Assembly (NCBI RefSeq): GCF_041429795.1
Contig: NZ_CP163424.1
Span: 1,242,001 to 1,306,000, forward strand
Reading direction: 5' to 3'
DNA from: Algimonas porphyrae
GTDB lineage: Bacteria; Pseudomonadota; Alphaproteobacteria; Caulobacterales; Maricaulaceae
Length of the DNA: 64,000 nt
Below the pieces are notes generated by a model that was not told where the DNA came from, did not search any database, and saw only the letters and a list, made by a program, of their open reading frames with translations. Below, piece by piece: positions 8,988 through 19,550 of the stretch. How positions within the stretch are numbered: the first letter of the stretch is position 1; the number at the start of each line of letters is the position of its first letter. The position numbers and the translations under genes are program-made.

Positions 8988-9908
8988 TTAGTGGACCGCA
9001 AAGTTGATGTGCGTAATCAGCTCTTTCGAGTCGGTATCCTGCGGGGAATTGCCGTAGGTTTCGAAAGGGTGGTAGTTCTTTACGACCTTGATTTCCTTGG
9101 CGCGGATCAGGTTGTGCATGGCGGACCAGGCATTGCCGAGATGTTCATAAGGGCCGACATGTTCGAGCGTGTAGAGGCGCGTCGCGGCCTGTGATCCGGT
9201 GATGAAGTCCGCGGGCATATCGGCGGGTATATCCGAATAAGGGACGGCTGCCGTATAGTCGCAATGGCCCTTCATCGGATTGAAGTCATGATAGATGCAG
9301 AACATGGAGGCCGGATCGAGCCCATTCTGTGCTGCCCAAGGCCCAAGCCGTTCGAAATCCTGCTGCATCAGCTGCGGCATGTCGTCGAGCGTGCAAGCGC
9401 GCCGGATGCCGATATAATCGCATCCGGCATAATCACGTGGACCGAGAAAGTTCAGTCTCGAGTGAATTTCGCCGTCTTCGACATAGTCTTTCAGCAGGTT
9501 TAGCCCGCGCTCATAATCCATGCCGATGAACGACTCCATCATTCGCTTCATGAAGAACATGAAGAAGGGGAGCTGGCTGTCCATTGACCATGTGATCTTG
9601 GTGCCGCCCTCGACGTCTTCAAGGTCCATGCCGACCTTGGCGGTGGATTTGAACGGCTTAAGGAAGGTCAGATCATAGCGGGCTGAGCGGTTCGGCACCG
9701 TGTCCGTGATCCTCATGTCTCCTTCGCCGACACGCACTCCCTCCCAGCGGTAGGACTGACCGTCATCTGACACAGTCACGACGGCGTCCGGCTCCATGAT
9801 CAGCCAGGGCGACCAGGCCTCCCACTGATCCATATTGGCGATGGCAGGATAGACCTGATTGGCGGGCGCGTTGATCAGCTTGGAGCGGGCGACGTGAACT
9901 TTGGGCAT
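8988..9908 (-). CDS. SRPBCC domain + GyrI-like effector-binding domain protein
   Basis: The 306-residue protein joins two ligand-binding folds. Residues 1-150 are an SRPBCC/START-like domain (polyketide cyclase family; INAPANQVYPAIANMDQWEAW is its typical first motif). Residues 155-306 resemble the GyrI-like small-molecule binding domain found in AraC-type regulators and SbmC (YIGIRRACTLDDMPQL, then TLEHVGPYEHLGNAWSAM). There is no DNA-binding domain. The start has a perfect AAGGAGG ribosome site 6 bases upstream. Such proteins are thought to bind hydrophobic or toxic small molecules; no substrate can be proposed. It stands alone, convergent with the Lrp-type gene. Confidence 0.85.
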   Translation of the reverse strand: MPKVHVARSKLINAPANQVYPAIANMDQWEAWSPWLIMEPDAVVTVSDDGQSYRWEGVRVGEGDMRITDTVPNRSARYDLTFLKPFKSTAKVGMDLEDVEGGTKITWSMDSQLPFFMFFMKRMMESFIGMDYERGLNLLKDYVEDGEIHSRLNFLGPRDYAGCDYIGIRRACTLDDMPQLMQQDFERLGPWAAQNGLDPASMFCIYHDFNPMKGHCDYTAAVPYSDIPADMPADFITGSQAATRLYTLEHVGPYEHLGNAWSAMHNLIRAKEIKVVKNYHPFETYGNSPQDTDSKELITHINFAVH

Positions 9909-10181
9909 GGCGGTCCTCCTTAGGGGGAGAACTTTACTACTAGCGCAAAGCGTTTTCTAGATGCTTGAGAAATAGTGTCATCCTTGTGGCCTACCGCAGA
10001 GTAAGAGTTTTTTTGTTCGCATCGATATATCCAATTCTCTTGTAGAAAAACGTGATGCTAGACTTAGAGATAATATAGATGGAGTTCTTTGCACTCATAC
10101 AATCATCACAGAAGAATCGACAGATTTGGTGTCTTGAAGACGAACTGCATATAGAATCGAGGTGCCAAACCCTGCGGACTG
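9909..10181. other. AT-rich intergenic segment upstream of the SRPBCC gene
   Basis: This 273-base gap is much poorer in GC than its surroundings: 10021-10080 holds 19 G+C in 60 bases. It must contain the promoter of the SRPBCC gene on the minus strand. A short plus-strand frame beginning at 10079 runs into the uvrB coding region and shows no recognisable protein. I see no hairpin terminator or repeat here. It could be a remnant of transferred DNA. Confidence 0.5.
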
Positions 10182-12326
10182 CTACGCGCCCTTCAATTTC
10201 TGCAACTCATCCCGCAATCGCGCGGCTTCCTCAAACTCCAGATTCTCTGCGGCTTCGAACATGCGCTTCTCCAGGTCGGCGGCGACGGCTTGCATGTTGC
10301 CGCCCATGAAGGGTTCCTGACCTTCGGCCATTTCGAGGGCGCGGCGTTCGGCTTTGCCGCTCTTGCCGATGCGCTTCCTGCCGGAAGGCGTGTAGCTGTC
10401 GCGTTCGTCCTTGATCTTCTGGGCGGATTCGCTGTCGCCGACCATATCGGCAACACCGCGCAGGACGGTCTGGGGGATGATGCCATGTTCTTCATTATAG
10501 GCGATCTGGCGAGCGCGCCGACGCTCGGTCTCGTCCATGGCGCGTTTCATTGAGCCCGTAATCTTGTCGGCATAAAGCACGACGCTGGCTTCGCTGTTGC
10601 GAGCAGCACGGCCAATCGTCTGGATCATCGAGGTTTCTGACCGCAGGAAGCCTTCCTTGTCAGCGTCGAGAATGCCGACAAAGGCACATTCGGGAATATC
10701 CAGTCCTTCGCGCAACAGGTTGATCCCGATCAGCACATCGAACGTGCCGAGCCGCAGATCGCGGATAATTTCGATCCGCTCCAGCGTGTCGACGTCCGAA
10801 TGCATGTAGCGCACGCGAATGCCTTGATCCGACATATATTCCGTTAGGTCTTCGGCCATTTTCTTGGTCAGTGTCGTGACCAGAGAGCGGAAACCCTTGG
10901 CGGTGGTCTTACGGACTTCATCGACCACATCATCGACCTGATTGTGATGCTCGCCGCTAACGGGCCGCACCTCGACCGGAGGATCGATCAGACCGGTCGG
11001 GCGGATGACCTGCTCTACGAACACGCCGCCCGTACGTTCCATTTCCCAATCGGCGGGAGTGGCGGATACATGAACCGTCTGCGGTCGCATCGCGTCCCAT
11101 TCCTCGAACTTGAGCGGCCGATTGTCGATGCAGGACGGCAGACGGAAGCCATGCTCGGCCAGTGTCGATTTGCGGTTGAAGTCGCCCCGGCTCATCCCGC
11201 CGATCTGCGGCACGGAGACATGGGACTCGTCCATGAAGAGAAGCGCATTTTCGGGCAGATATTCGAACAGGGTGGGCGGAGGCTCGCCCGGCGCGCGCCC
11301 AGTCAGGTAGCGCGAATAGTTCTCGATCCCGTTGCAGAAACCGGAGGCCGCCATCATTTCCAGATCGAACTCGGTGCGCTGCTGCAGACGCTGAGCCTCC
11401 AGCAATTTGCCTTCGGATTCGAACAGTTTGAGCGTCTTGTCGAGCTCTGCCTTGATGCCCTTCATCGCGCTCTGCACTGTCGGACGCGGTGTCACATAGT
11501 GGCTATTGGCATAGACACGGACCGTATCGAGCGACCGTCCGGTTTTTCCCGTCAGTGGGTCGAACTCGGTGATGCTGTCGATCTCGTCACCAAAAAAGTC
11601 GAAGCGCCAGGCTGTATCATCATAGTGAGCGGGGAACAGCTCGATCGTGTCGCCGCGCACGCGGAAACTGCCGCGCGCAAAAGCCAGATCGTTGCGCTGA
11701 TATTGCAGGCCGACCAGCTGCGCCATCAGCTCGCGCGGATCGATCGCCTGTCCACGCGCCAGATCGATCGTCATGGCGGTATAGGTTTCGACCGAACCGA
11801 TGCCGTAAATGCAGGAAACCGAGGCGACGATGATGACGTCATCGCGTTCGAGGATCGCCCGGGTCGCGGCGTGGCGCATCCGGTCTATTTGCTCATTGAC
11901 GCTACTATCCTTCTCGATGAACGTGTCCGTCCGGGGCACATAGGCTTCAGGCTGGTAATAATCGTAATAGCTGACGAAATATTCGACCGCATTGTCCGGG
12001 AAGAAGCTTCTGAACTCGGAATAGAGCTGTGCGGCGAGCGTCTTGTTCGGCGCCATGATCAAAGCGGGGCGCTGCGTCTGCTCGATGATCTTCGCCATGG
12101 TGAAAGTCTTGCCGGAGCCCGTGACGCCCAGCAGAACCTGATCGCGTTCACGCTCCGAAATGCCGCCGACCAGTTCCTTGATCGCCTTGGGCTGATCGCC
12201 CTTCGGCTCGAATGGTGACACCAGACGGAAAGTCTGACCGCCTTCCGATTTGGAGGGGCGGTCCGGTCGGTGCGGCGTCCACAGGGCCGGGGCCTCGTGA
12301 ACAGATATTTCGGCAGTGTCTGGCAT
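10182..12326 (-). CDS. uvrB: Excinuclease ABC subunit B
   Basis: UvrB is the damage-verifying helicase-like subunit of nucleotide excision repair; it works with UvrA and UvrC. The 714-residue protein shows Walker A ([14 protein letters not shown]), the beta-hairpin region around [15 protein letters not shown], helicase motifs ([39 protein letters not shown]) and a C-terminal UVR domain ([24 protein letters not shown]) that contacts UvrC. The frame stays open 44 codons further upstream, but the ATG at 12326 gives normal length. It is divergent from the hybrid kinase gene. No SOS box could be identified with confidence in the 185-base gap. Confidence 0.97.
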   Translation of the reverse strand: MPDTAEISVHEAPALWTPHRPDRPSKSEGGQTFRLVSPFEPKGDQPKAIKELVGGISERERDQVLLGVTGSGKTFTMAKIIEQTQRPALIMAPNKTLAAQLYSEFRSFFPDNAVEYFVSYYDYYQPEAYVPRTDTFIEKDSSVNEQIDRMRHAATRAILERDDVIIVASVSCIYGIGSVETYTAMTIDLARGQAIDPRELMAQLVGLQYQRNDLAFARGSFRVRGDTIELFPAHYDDTAWRFDFFGDEIDSITEFDPLTGKTGRSLDTVRVYANSHYVTPRPTVQSAMKGIKAELDKTLKLFESEGKLLEAQRLQQRTEFDLEMMAASGFCNGIENYSRYLTGRAPGEPPPTLFEYLPENALLFMDESHVSVPQIGGMSRGDFNRKSTLAEHGFRLPSCIDNRPLKFEEWDAMRPQTVHVSATPADWEMERTGGVFVEQVIRPTGLIDPPVEVRPVSGEHHNQVDDVVDEVRKTTAKGFRSLVTTLTKKMAEDLTEYMSDQGIRVRYMHSDVDTLERIEIIRDLRLGTFDVLIGINLLREGLDIPECAFVGILDADKEGFLRSETSMIQTIGRAARNSEASVVLYADKITGSMKRAMDETERRRARQIAYNEEHGIIPQTVLRGVADMVGDSESAQKIKDERDSYTPSGRKRIGKSGKAERRALEMAEGQEPFMGGNMQAVAADLEKRMFEAAENLEFEEAARLRDELQKLKGA

Positions 12327-12511
12327 GGGGGCTAGATAGGGGAACGGACCGGGAACGCCAAGGGGTGGCCTGTCGCGCGAATGTGTTTGCAGGCTGCGTT
12401 TGCGACAAATTGCCCGAATTCCGTCACGCTTAGTATTCCCGTAACCCCCCGTCGTCATGAGGCAGATCGAGTAACCTTCGCCCGCCTCTGTCAGTCAACA
12501 GTGATCTCTGC

Positions 12512-15043
12512 ATGAAAAGTGATTCCACAGATCGTCTGTCCAACCTCTGGTCAGAACGCTCCCTCGTGGTGAAATATTCGGCCATCGTTTCGGGGCTGGT
12601 CGTCAGTTGTGTCGCCCTATTGGGGATGTTCTACTACGCGCAGTTTCGCGAAGTTGTCGCGACGACAGACACGACAACCCGGTCCATCGTCGATGAAGCC
12701 CTGCAGGAGTCCGAGATCGGGCGCGGCTACGGTCTTGCGGCTGCGGCGCAACGTATATTCGCGCAGCCGTTTCGTGACGGCGATCTATCGCTGCTGGCCG
12801 AGCGCATGGAGGGATTGGCGACACGTCAGCGGATGGGACTTTTGCGCGTATCCGATCTCTCCGGAGAGGTGATTTACGAAACGGGCTCGAATGCCATGGC
12901 GGCGCGCGCGCTGCGCGACGGCGTCGACGGAACCTTGCGTGTCCGGATCGATGATGGCTTGCTGATCGGGAGCGGCCCTCTCACCTACAATGACGTGCCG
13001 ATTGGCTATTATGTTTTCACGCGGCAAATGTATGAAGCCAATGCGGCGACGGGCAAGATCGACACGGCACTCGACCAGGCTCTGCATGACAATCAGCGGC
13101 GCATCCTCAGTGCCATTCTGCTTGCGGGTTTACTGGCCATGGCGGGCGGAATATTCGCCGCGACACGCATTGCCCGCCGTATGAGCCTTCCGGTGCGGCA
13201 ACTGGCGGAAGCCGCCACCCACATCAGTCGCGAAGATTTCGGTCATGAGCTCGCCGTGCGGCATAATGATGAAATCGGCGACCTGTTCACGGCCTTCAAC
13301 GATATGAGCCGCAATCTCGCACGCGGGCGTGACGCGCAACGTGCCGCCAACCTGAGCCAGATCGCCCGCATCGAAGCCGAACAGGCGAGCGAAGCCAAGA
13401 CAGAGTTCCTCGCCAATATGAGCCACGAGATAAGGACACCGATGAATGGCGTTCTGGGAATGGCGCAGCTCCTGTCGTCAGGTCCGCTCACTGCGGCGCA
13501 AAAACAGCAGGTCGATGTGATCTTGCGCTCTGGTGATGCCTTGCTGACGGTCATCAACGATATTCTCGATTTTTCGAAAATCCAGTCTGGCCAACTCCGG
13601 ATCGAGGCGGTGCCGTTCGATCTGCGCGCTACAGTCGAAGATGTGATGTCCCTGCTAGGCCACACGGCGCGGGAGAAGCGACTGGAACTGGTTGGCGACA
13701 TGCCGATCGACGTGCCGCACCACCTCATTGGTGACGAAGGGCGGATCCGCCAGATCCTAATCAACATCATCGGCAATGCGCTGAAGTTTACGGAAGCCGG
13801 ATATGTGCGTCTGTCCGTGCGCGCCGCAGCGACGGATCTTCCTGGCTATCAGCGGTTGGAGTTCGAGATCAAGGATACCGGTATCGGCATTGCCGCCGAC
13901 AAACTCGACCGTATCTTCAATCAATTCGAGCAGGCCGACAATACGACCACGCGCCGCTTTGGCGGAACGGGTCTCGGCCTTTCCATCAGCCAGCAATTGG
14001 CCGAAGCGATGGGCGGCCGGATCAGCGTGTCGTCTGTGCTGGGTCAGGGGTCGGTCTTTCTTTTCCATGTGGATGCGCAAAGTTCAGGCGAGACGACGCC
14101 GAGCGTCAGTGAACCGACGGATCGACTGCCGCAGAAGACGCCTGTACTCGTCGTCGATGATCTACCGATCAACCGGGACATCATCGCTCAGCAGTTGCGA
14201 CGCTTCGGGGCCTCGCCCGTCTGCGTGCCGGATGCGGCAACGGCGTTACGCGTTATGGAACAGGCGCGTGCCGCGCACGGTTTCCGGTTCCCTCTGGTCG
14301 TTGCCGATCATCTCATGCCGGGCATGGACGGCCTTGATCTCGTCCAGACCGTGCGGGCGACGACAGGGATTTCCGAGACACCTTTCATCATTCTGACATC
14401 AGCCAATGCCGAAGAGGTCACGCCCGACTTCGAGGCACATGGCGTGGCGGACATTATCGAAAAACCCTATCCGACCCGCCGTCTGACCGACGTGATCTTC
14501 AGGCACCTGGCCGAAATTCGTCTCCACGAGTTGAAAGACATCATGGCTCAGGCCCGCCGGGAAGCGCCACAGGAGACGATAAACTCGACGGCGTTGGCGG
14601 GACAAGGGCCGTCAGGGAAAACACAGTCAGAGTTGACACAGGATCGTCCCCAGCTGCGGGTACTGGCGGCTGATGATGATGAGATCAATCGCATGGTGCT
14701 CTCCAGTATGCTTGATCCGTTGGATCTGGAGCTGACCTTGGTGGAGAACGGTCAGGAGGCCGTCGCGGCTTGTCAACAACAGGCCTACGACCTCATTCTG
14801 ATGGATGTCTCCATGCCGGTTATGAACGGCCCTGACGCGGTCAGTCATATTCGCGCGCTTGAGCGCAGGGCCGGGCGTTCGCCCTGTGCGATTATCGCGG
14901 TGACAGCCCACGTCATGGAGCAGGACCGGCAACGTTTTCTTGCCGCCGGAATGCAGGACTATCTGTCAAAACCGATCGTGAAGACGGACCTGCACCATGC
15001 CGTGGCGCATTGGGGCGGCCGGATGGTCGAGGTCGCAGCCTGA
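12512..15043 (+). CDS. Hybrid sensor histidine kinase with two receiver domains
   Basis: The 843-residue protein has TM helices near residues 22-43 and 199-220 around a periplasmic sensor of about 150 residues, then a HAMP linker (about 222-275), a HisKA domain with phospho-acceptor H305 (ANMSHEIRTPMNG), an HATPase domain (FEIKDTGIGI; FGGTGLGLSI) and two receiver domains. REC1 (about 548-665) has DD and the acceptor Asp in VVADHLMPG. REC2 (about 715-835) has DDD and the acceptor Asp in LILMDVSMPVMNG, with KP at its end. There is no Hpt domain, so a separate phosphotransfer protein is likely. No cognate regulator lies beside it; the stimulus is unknown. Confidence 0.94.
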   Translation: MKSDSTDRLSNLWSERSLVVKYSAIVSGLVVSCVALLGMFYYAQFREVVATTDTTTRSIVDEALQESEIGRGYGLAAAAQRIFAQPFRDGDLSLLAERMEGLATRQRMGLLRVSDLSGEVIYETGSNAMAARALRDGVDGTLRVRIDDGLLIGSGPLTYNDVPIGYYVFTRQMYEANAATGKIDTALDQALHDNQRRILSAILLAGLLAMAGGIFAATRIARRMSLPVRQLAEAATHISREDFGHELAVRHNDEIGDLFTAFNDMSRNLARGRDAQRAANLSQIARIEAEQASEAKTEFLANMSHEIRTPMNGVLGMAQLLSSGPLTAAQKQQVDVILRSGDALLTVINDILDFSKIQSGQLRIEAVPFDLRATVEDVMSLLGHTAREKRLELVGDMPIDVPHHLIGDEGRIRQILINIIGNALKFTEAGYVRLSVRAAATDLPGYQRLEFEIKDTGIGIAADKLDRIFNQFEQADNTTTRRFGGTGLGLSISQQLAEAMGGRISVSSVLGQGSVFLFHVDAQSSGETTPSVSEPTDRLPQKTPVLVVDDLPINRDIIAQQLRRFGASPVCVPDAATALRVMEQARAAHGFRFPLVVADHLMPGMDGLDLVQTVRATTGISETPFIILTSANAEEVTPDFEAHGVADIIEKPYPTRRLTDVIFRHLAEIRLHELKDIMAQARREAPQETINSTALAGQGPSGKTQSELTQDRPQLRVLAADDDEINRMVLSSMLDPLDLELTLVENGQEAVAACQQQAYDLILMDVSMPVMNGPDAVSHIRALERRAGRSPCAIIAVTAHVMEQDRQRFLAAGMQDYLSKPIVKTDLHHAVAHWGGRMVEVAA

Positions 15044-15147
15044 ACGGAAGAGCCAAGCCATGATGTGACTTGGAGATGGTGCTGGACAGGGCGTTGGTCC
15101 AGACCTAGCCTTCATCAATGATACAGAAGCGGAGCAGGGGACCCATC

Positions 15148-16215
15148 ATGGCCAAGTCGACGCGACGTCCGCAGCAATTCTACGCCATCGTGATGTGGGT
15201 CCTGTCCGTCATTTTTGCGGGCTTTCTAATCGGCCTTGGCAGCCTGATCATCCGCGATATTCCGCGCGTCGATCAACCGGTCCTGATCGAACAGTTCGTC
15301 GATGCGAACAGGATCGAAACCCTGCGCGAAAGCGAAACCCTGCTGGAAAGTCAGACCCTGTCCCTGCGCCGACGCGTCGAGGATGCAGTCAATGCACAGA
15401 GCGCCGCGACTGCGGATTACCGCGCCGCGCGGGCCAGTTTCGACAACTGGATCGCGACCCGGACGGCAACCCAGGCCGATGCGACCAATCCGGAGGTTCT
15501 GGTGCGGACACGCGAACTGGAAGGGCTGACAGATCAGATCCGACAAGCCGACAACGCCGTCGAACAGGCGCAGCAGGTCCTGCGCGATCAGCAAAGAGTG
15601 CTAGCAGATACGCGCGACGCCATGGTGCAGCTTCGGGCTGATGCGGATCCGGACTATCGGCGTGCCAGACGAGCGCAGGAATTCCGTGTGTTCGCCTTCC
15701 GCCTGGCATTGACGCTGCCTTTGCTTCTGCTGTCCGGCTGGATGCTCGCGAAAAAGCGACGGAGTCCCTATTGGCCGCTCTATCGCGGTTTCGTTCTGTT
15801 TTCGCTCTTTGCCTTTTTCGTCGAGCTCGTGCCCTATCTGCCGTCCTATGGCGGCTATGTCCGCTATACGGTGGGTATCCTGACGGTCATAATATCCGGG
15901 TATTTCCTGATCAAGCAAATGCGTCGCTACCTCGCTCGCAAACAGGCCGAGGAAGCCCGTTCAGAGGTCGAACGCCGCCAGTCCATCGATTATGAAACCG
16001 CGCTGAAGAAAATTGCCGCCAAGACCTGCCCAGGCTGCGACCGGTCCATCGTCAACCGCGATGGGGTTCATTCCGATTACTGCGTCCATTGCGGGATTCA
16101 CCTGCAGAAGGAATGTGAAAGCTGTGGCACGCGCAATGTCACATTCTACCGCTATTGCCTCAGCTGCGGCACACCGAATGCGGAAACGCCAGGCGTGCAA
16201 TCACAAAGCGCCTAA
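15148..16215 (+). CDS. Membrane protein with periplasmic coiled coil and C-terminal zinc ribbons
   Basis: The 355-residue protein has a TM helix near residues 14-36, a long extra-membrane helix rich in Arg, Gln, Ala and Glu (about 55-170) that looks like a coiled coil, a hydrophobic block with three TM segments (about 183-265), and a cytoplasmic tail with paired cysteines: CPGCD, YCVHCG, CESCG, CLSCG. These make two double-zinc-ribbon modules. An ATG 30 bases upstream is open, but the ATG at 15148 has an AGGGG ribosome site and fits the TM layout. I recognise no named family. It lies between the hybrid kinase and thrS with its own gaps, so function cannot be read from context. Confidence 0.8.
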   Translation: MAKSTRRPQQFYAIVMWVLSVIFAGFLIGLGSLIIRDIPRVDQPVLIEQFVDANRIETLRESETLLESQTLSLRRRVEDAVNAQSAATADYRAARASFDNWIATRTATQADATNPEVLVRTRELEGLTDQIRQADNAVEQAQQVLRDQQRVLADTRDAMVQLRADADPDYRRARRAQEFRVFAFRLALTLPLLLLSGWMLAKKRRSPYWPLYRGFVLFSLFAFFVELVPYLPSYGGYVRYTVGILTVIISGYFLIKQMRRYLARKQAEEARSEVERRQSIDYETALKKIAAKTCPGCDRSIVNRDGVHSDYCVHCGIHLQKECESCGTRNVTFYRYCLSCGTPNAETPGVQSQSA

Positions 16216-16291
16216 ACCGAGTCGCAAGCTTGCTCTTGCGTGAAAGCTTTGCCATTGGCGCGGGACTCTCAATCGAACCGATACCGACCTG

Positions 16292-18235
16292 ATGCTCACC
16301 CTAACTTTCCCCGATGGCGCCTCCCGCGAATATGATGCGGGCGTAACAGCACTCGAGGTCGCCAAATCGATCTCTTCCGGACTGGCCAAGAAGGTGCTGG
16401 CCGTGAAGCTCGATGGCGAGCTGCAGGATGCCACGCGCCCAATTGAGGGTGACGCGCGGATCGAACTGATCACGGCCAAGGACCCGGAAGGGCTAGAGCT
16501 GATCCGTCACGATGCCGCGCATGTGCTGGCTGAAGCCGTGCAAGAGCTGTTTCCGGGAACGCAGGTCACGATCGGGCCTGTCATCGAAAACGGATTCTAT
16601 TACGATTTTCATCGCGACGCGCCCTTTTCCGAAGATGACTTCGCCGCCATCGAAAAGAAGATGACGCACATCATCAACCGCAATGACAAGTTCGAGCGGC
16701 AGGTAATGGATCGCAATGAGGCGATTGCCCTGTTTCGGGGTATGGGCGAGTCCTTCAAGGCGGAGCTTATCGAAGACCTGCCCGAAGACGAGACCATTAC
16801 TGTCTATAAGCAGGGCAAATGGTTCGATCTCTGCCGCGGCCCGCATCTGCCAAGCACTGGCAAGATCGGCAAGGCTTTCAAGCTGATGAAGGTCGCCGGG
16901 GCCTATTGGCGCGGCGATAGCAATAATCCGCAGCTGCAGCGCATCTACGGCACGGCGTGGGCCAGCCAGGAAGATCTCGATGCGCATCTGAAACAGATCG
17001 AGGAAGCGGAAGCCCGCGACCATCGTCGCCTGGGCCGTCAGCTGGAATTATTCCACTTTCAGGAAGAAGCGCAGGGACAGGCTTTCTGGCATCCGAACGG
17101 TTGGACGCTCTATACGGTGCTGCGCTCCTATATGGCGCGCCGCCAAAAGGAGTATGGCTACCAGGAGATTAAGACGCCGCAAATGATGGACCGGAAGTTC
17201 TGGGAGAAGTCAGGTCACTGGGACAAATATCGCGAGAATATGTTCGTCGCCGAGATCGCCGATGAGGATAAGGTCCTGGCTTTCAAGCCGATGAATTGCC
17301 CGTGCCACATTCAGGTTTTCAATCAGGGCATGAAATCCTATCGCGACCTGCCGCTGCGCTATGCCGAGTTCGGCTCCTGCCATCGCTACGAGCCGTCCGG
17401 CGCGCTGCATGGCTTGATGCGCGTGCGCGGCTTCGTGCAGGATGACGGACATATTTTCTGCACGCTGGATCAGGTCACGGATGAAGTGAGCGCCTTCACG
17501 GAGATGCTGAAAAGCGTCTATGCCGATCTCGGCTTTGACGATGTCAAAGTGAATTTCTCGACGCGCCCTGAAACACGTGTCGGATCCGACGATTACTGGG
17601 ACAAGGCGGAAGAGGCGCTGGAAGCTGCCGCGAAGGCATCGGGTCTTGAAATCGTGCTGAATGAAGGGGACGGCGCATTTTACGGGCCAAAACTGGATTT
17701 CGTGCTGCGCGATGCGATCGGCCGCGAATGGCAGGCAGGCACGATTCAGCTCGATCCCAACACGCCCGAACGCCTGGATGCGTCCTATATTGGCGCGGAT
17801 GACCAGAAACACGCGCCGCTCATGTTGCACCGCGCCGTCCTGGGCAGTTTCGAGCGCTTCCTCGGCATCCTAATCGAGAATTATGCGGGCAAGTTCCCGC
17901 TCTGGCTGTCACCGGTCCAGATCGTCGTTGCGACGATCACCTCCGATGCTGACGGTTACGCCGAAGATGTCGTCGAAAAGCTGCGGGCTGCCGGTCTGCG
18001 GGCCGAGGTCGATACGCGCAACGAGAAGATCAACTACAAGATCCGTGAGCTTTCTGCCGACAGGAAGATCCCCGTGATTGCCGTCGTTGGTCGCCGCGAA
18101 GCAGAAGAAGGCAAGCTTGCCCTGCGCCGACTGGGCAGTCAGGGCCAGGAAATCGTCACGCTGGACGAGGCGATCGCCACCCTGACCGAAGAGGCCACGC
18201 CGCCTGATCTGAAGCGCCGCGCTGCGGACGCCTAA
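16292..18235 (+). CDS. thrS: Threonyl-tRNA synthetase
   Basis: This enzyme charges tRNA-Thr. The 647-residue protein has the full bacterial architecture: TGS domain ([14 protein letters not shown], residues 1-62), second additional editing domain with [15 protein letters not shown] and [10 protein letters not shown] (about 70-235), class II catalytic core with [10 protein letters not shown] (zinc ligand cysteine), motif 2 ([17 protein letters not shown]) and motif 3 ([17 protein letters not shown]), and an anticodon-binding domain from about residue 540. The editing His and Cys residues are in place, so it should clear Ser-tRNA-Thr. It is followed 8 bases later by an O-antigen ligase-like gene. 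Confidence 0.97.
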   Translation: MLTLTFPDGASREYDAGVTALEVAKSISSGLAKKVLAVKLDGELQDATRPIEGDARIELITAKDPEGLELIRHDAAHVLAEAVQELFPGTQVTIGPVIENGFYYDFHRDAPFSEDDFAAIEKKMTHIINRNDKFERQVMDRNEAIALFRGMGESFKAELIEDLPEDETITVYKQGKWFDLCRGPHLPSTGKIGKAFKLMKVAGAYWRGDSNNPQLQRIYGTAWASQEDLDAHLKQIEEAEARDHRRLGRQLELFHFQEEAQGQAFWHPNGWTLYTVLRSYMARRQKEYGYQEIKTPQMMDRKFWEKSGHWDKYRENMFVAEIADEDKVLAFKPMNCPCHIQVFNQGMKSYRDLPLRYAEFGSCHRYEPSGALHGLMRVRGFVQDDGHIFCTLDQVTDEVSAFTEMLKSVYADLGFDDVKVNFSTRPETRVGSDDYWDKAEEALEAAAKASGLEIVLNEGDGAFYGPKLDFVLRDAIGREWQAGTIQLDPNTPERLDASYIGADDQKHAPLMLHRAVLGSFERFLGILIENYAGKFPLWLSPVQIVVATITSDADGYAEDVVEKLRAAGLRAEVDTRNEKINYKIRELSADRKIPVIAVVGRREAEEGKLALRRLGSQGQEIVTLDEAIATLTEEATPPDLKRRAADA

Positions 18236-18243
18236 GCTTCGGC

Positions 18244-19485
18244 ATGTTGGCCAGCCTGACCAACCGCGCGGCAACCGTCTGGCTGCTGTTCTGGATCAGC
18301 TTTTTCGCCGTCTATATCCATATGGGCGGGCTGGCCTTTTCCGGGCTGGTCATCCTTCTGGGCGCAGCCGGATGGCTGGTCTGGGCTGTTAATTACCGCA
18401 ATGTTGGCTGGCCGTCCAAAGACTTAGCACTCGCTCTGATGGCGTTTCTGGCCTTCTTCGTCTGGTTGGCCATTAGCGGCTCTTGGAGCGGCTACGGATC
18501 TGGCACGGCCATCCGTCTGGGCGGTCAGATCGTGATGATGATGGCGCTCCCCGTCTTGCTGCTAACGCGCAGTCCGGCCATACGCGAGTTCGTCTCCCAT
18601 ATTATCATGGCGATGGCGCTGGGTGGGGTCGCGGTTCTCGCGCTCGATGTGGCGTCGGGCTATGGCATCAACACATTTCTCGATCCCGTCGGTCCGGGTC
18701 AGGACCTGAACATGCGTCAGGGCGATGCGGAGAAGAATATCGGGCGCGGTCATGTCGTCTATGCGATCTTCACGCCGCTTCTGCTGGGCCTGTTTGCAAC
18801 CCGTCTGCCGCGAAAGCCGGCCCTTGCTGCAGCCATCGGCCTGCTGGCGCTGCTGTTTGTCGGAACGATGCTAAACCGTTTAGCTGTGGCCCCGCTAATC
18901 GTGATCGGCGCCTTGCTGTTAGTGGCTATCGGCTGGCGGTCGCCGCGCTGGGGCGTGCGGCTATCGCTTGGGACCGCCGTCGCCTCGGTGTTGCTCGCCC
19001 CGCTTGTCGGCGTTTTCGCGCGTCTGGCCGGGGAAGGCGTTATGGCTCGCGTGCCCATGTCATGGGATCACCGTTTGCGTATGTGGGATTACAGTCTCAG
19101 CCGTATCGCCGAAGCGCCTCTGTTCGGGCAGGGGCTGGATGCGTCGCGGACCATGCAGGAAGGGTTCACGACTCGGATCGGCGTCGACATTCCGTTCGTG
19201 TCGCTGCATCCGCATAATCTCGGCTTGCAGACATGGATGGAAGCCGGCGCAGTTGGCGCGGTGCTGCTCTCCATAGCCTTGGCGGCTCTCTACCGACCGC
19301 TGCGACGGCTGTCGGGCGGCAGCCGCTGGCGCGCCGCCGCTCTGTCCGGGACTGTGATGGGCGCAGCGATTGCCAGCGCGATCACGGTCGGGGCTTGGCA
19401 ATATTGGTGGTGGGGACTTATCGGTCTGGCTGCAATGCTGGTCGTGCTGATCCCTGAAGATGCATATGATACTCCGCACGCATGA
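18244..19485 (+). CDS. O-antigen ligase/polymerase-like membrane protein (Wzy/WaaL family)
   Basis: The 413-residue protein is almost entirely hydrophobic, with about 11-12 predicted TM segments and a larger loop near residues 250-330 (VPMSWDHRLRMWDYSL; GQGLDASRTM; SLHPHNLGLQTWMEAG). The H-x-H-N-x-x-L-Q motif in the loop before a late TM helix is characteristic of the O-antigen ligase/polymerase family. The role is transfer or polymerisation of undecaprenyl-linked glycan on the periplasmic side; ligase and polymerase cannot be told apart by eye. The GT2 gene that follows supports a surface glycan role. Confidence 0.85.
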   Translation: MLASLTNRAATVWLLFWISFFAVYIHMGGLAFSGLVILLGAAGWLVWAVNYRNVGWPSKDLALALMAFLAFFVWLAISGSWSGYGSGTAIRLGGQIVMMMALPVLLLTRSPAIREFVSHIIMAMALGGVAVLALDVASGYGINTFLDPVGPGQDLNMRQGDAEKNIGRGHVVYAIFTPLLLGLFATRLPRKPALAAAIGLLALLFVGTMLNRLAVAPLIVIGALLLVAIGWRSPRWGVRLSLGTAVASVLLAPLVGVFARLAGEGVMARVPMSWDHRLRMWDYSLSRIAEAPLFGQGLDASRTMQEGFTTRIGVDIPFVSLHPHNLGLQTWMEAGAVGAVLLSIALAALYRPLRRLSGGSRWRAAALSGTVMGAAIASAITVGAWQYWWWGLIGLAAMLVVLIPEDAYDTPHA

Positions 19486-19550
19486 GATGCGCCGGATGAC
19501 AGGAAAATTCAGTTGAAAGGCGTTCTGCCTTTGGCCAGAGCCTGCCGCCA

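Noticed and set aside
10079-10309. A 76-codon plus-strand frame that starts in the AT-rich gap
   Set aside because: More than half overlaps the uvrB end in antisense, and no family similarity or ribosome site is visible.
10944-12218. A 424-codon plus-strand open frame inside uvrB
   Set aside because: It is fully antisense to uvrB, lacks a ribosome site and known motifs; a GC-content shadow.
16223-16240. A 6-bp hairpin (CGCAAG/CTTGCG) before thrS, considered as terminator or leader attenuator
   Set aside because: The stem is short and no T run follows; no T-box motif is visible. Not enough to call a regulatory element.
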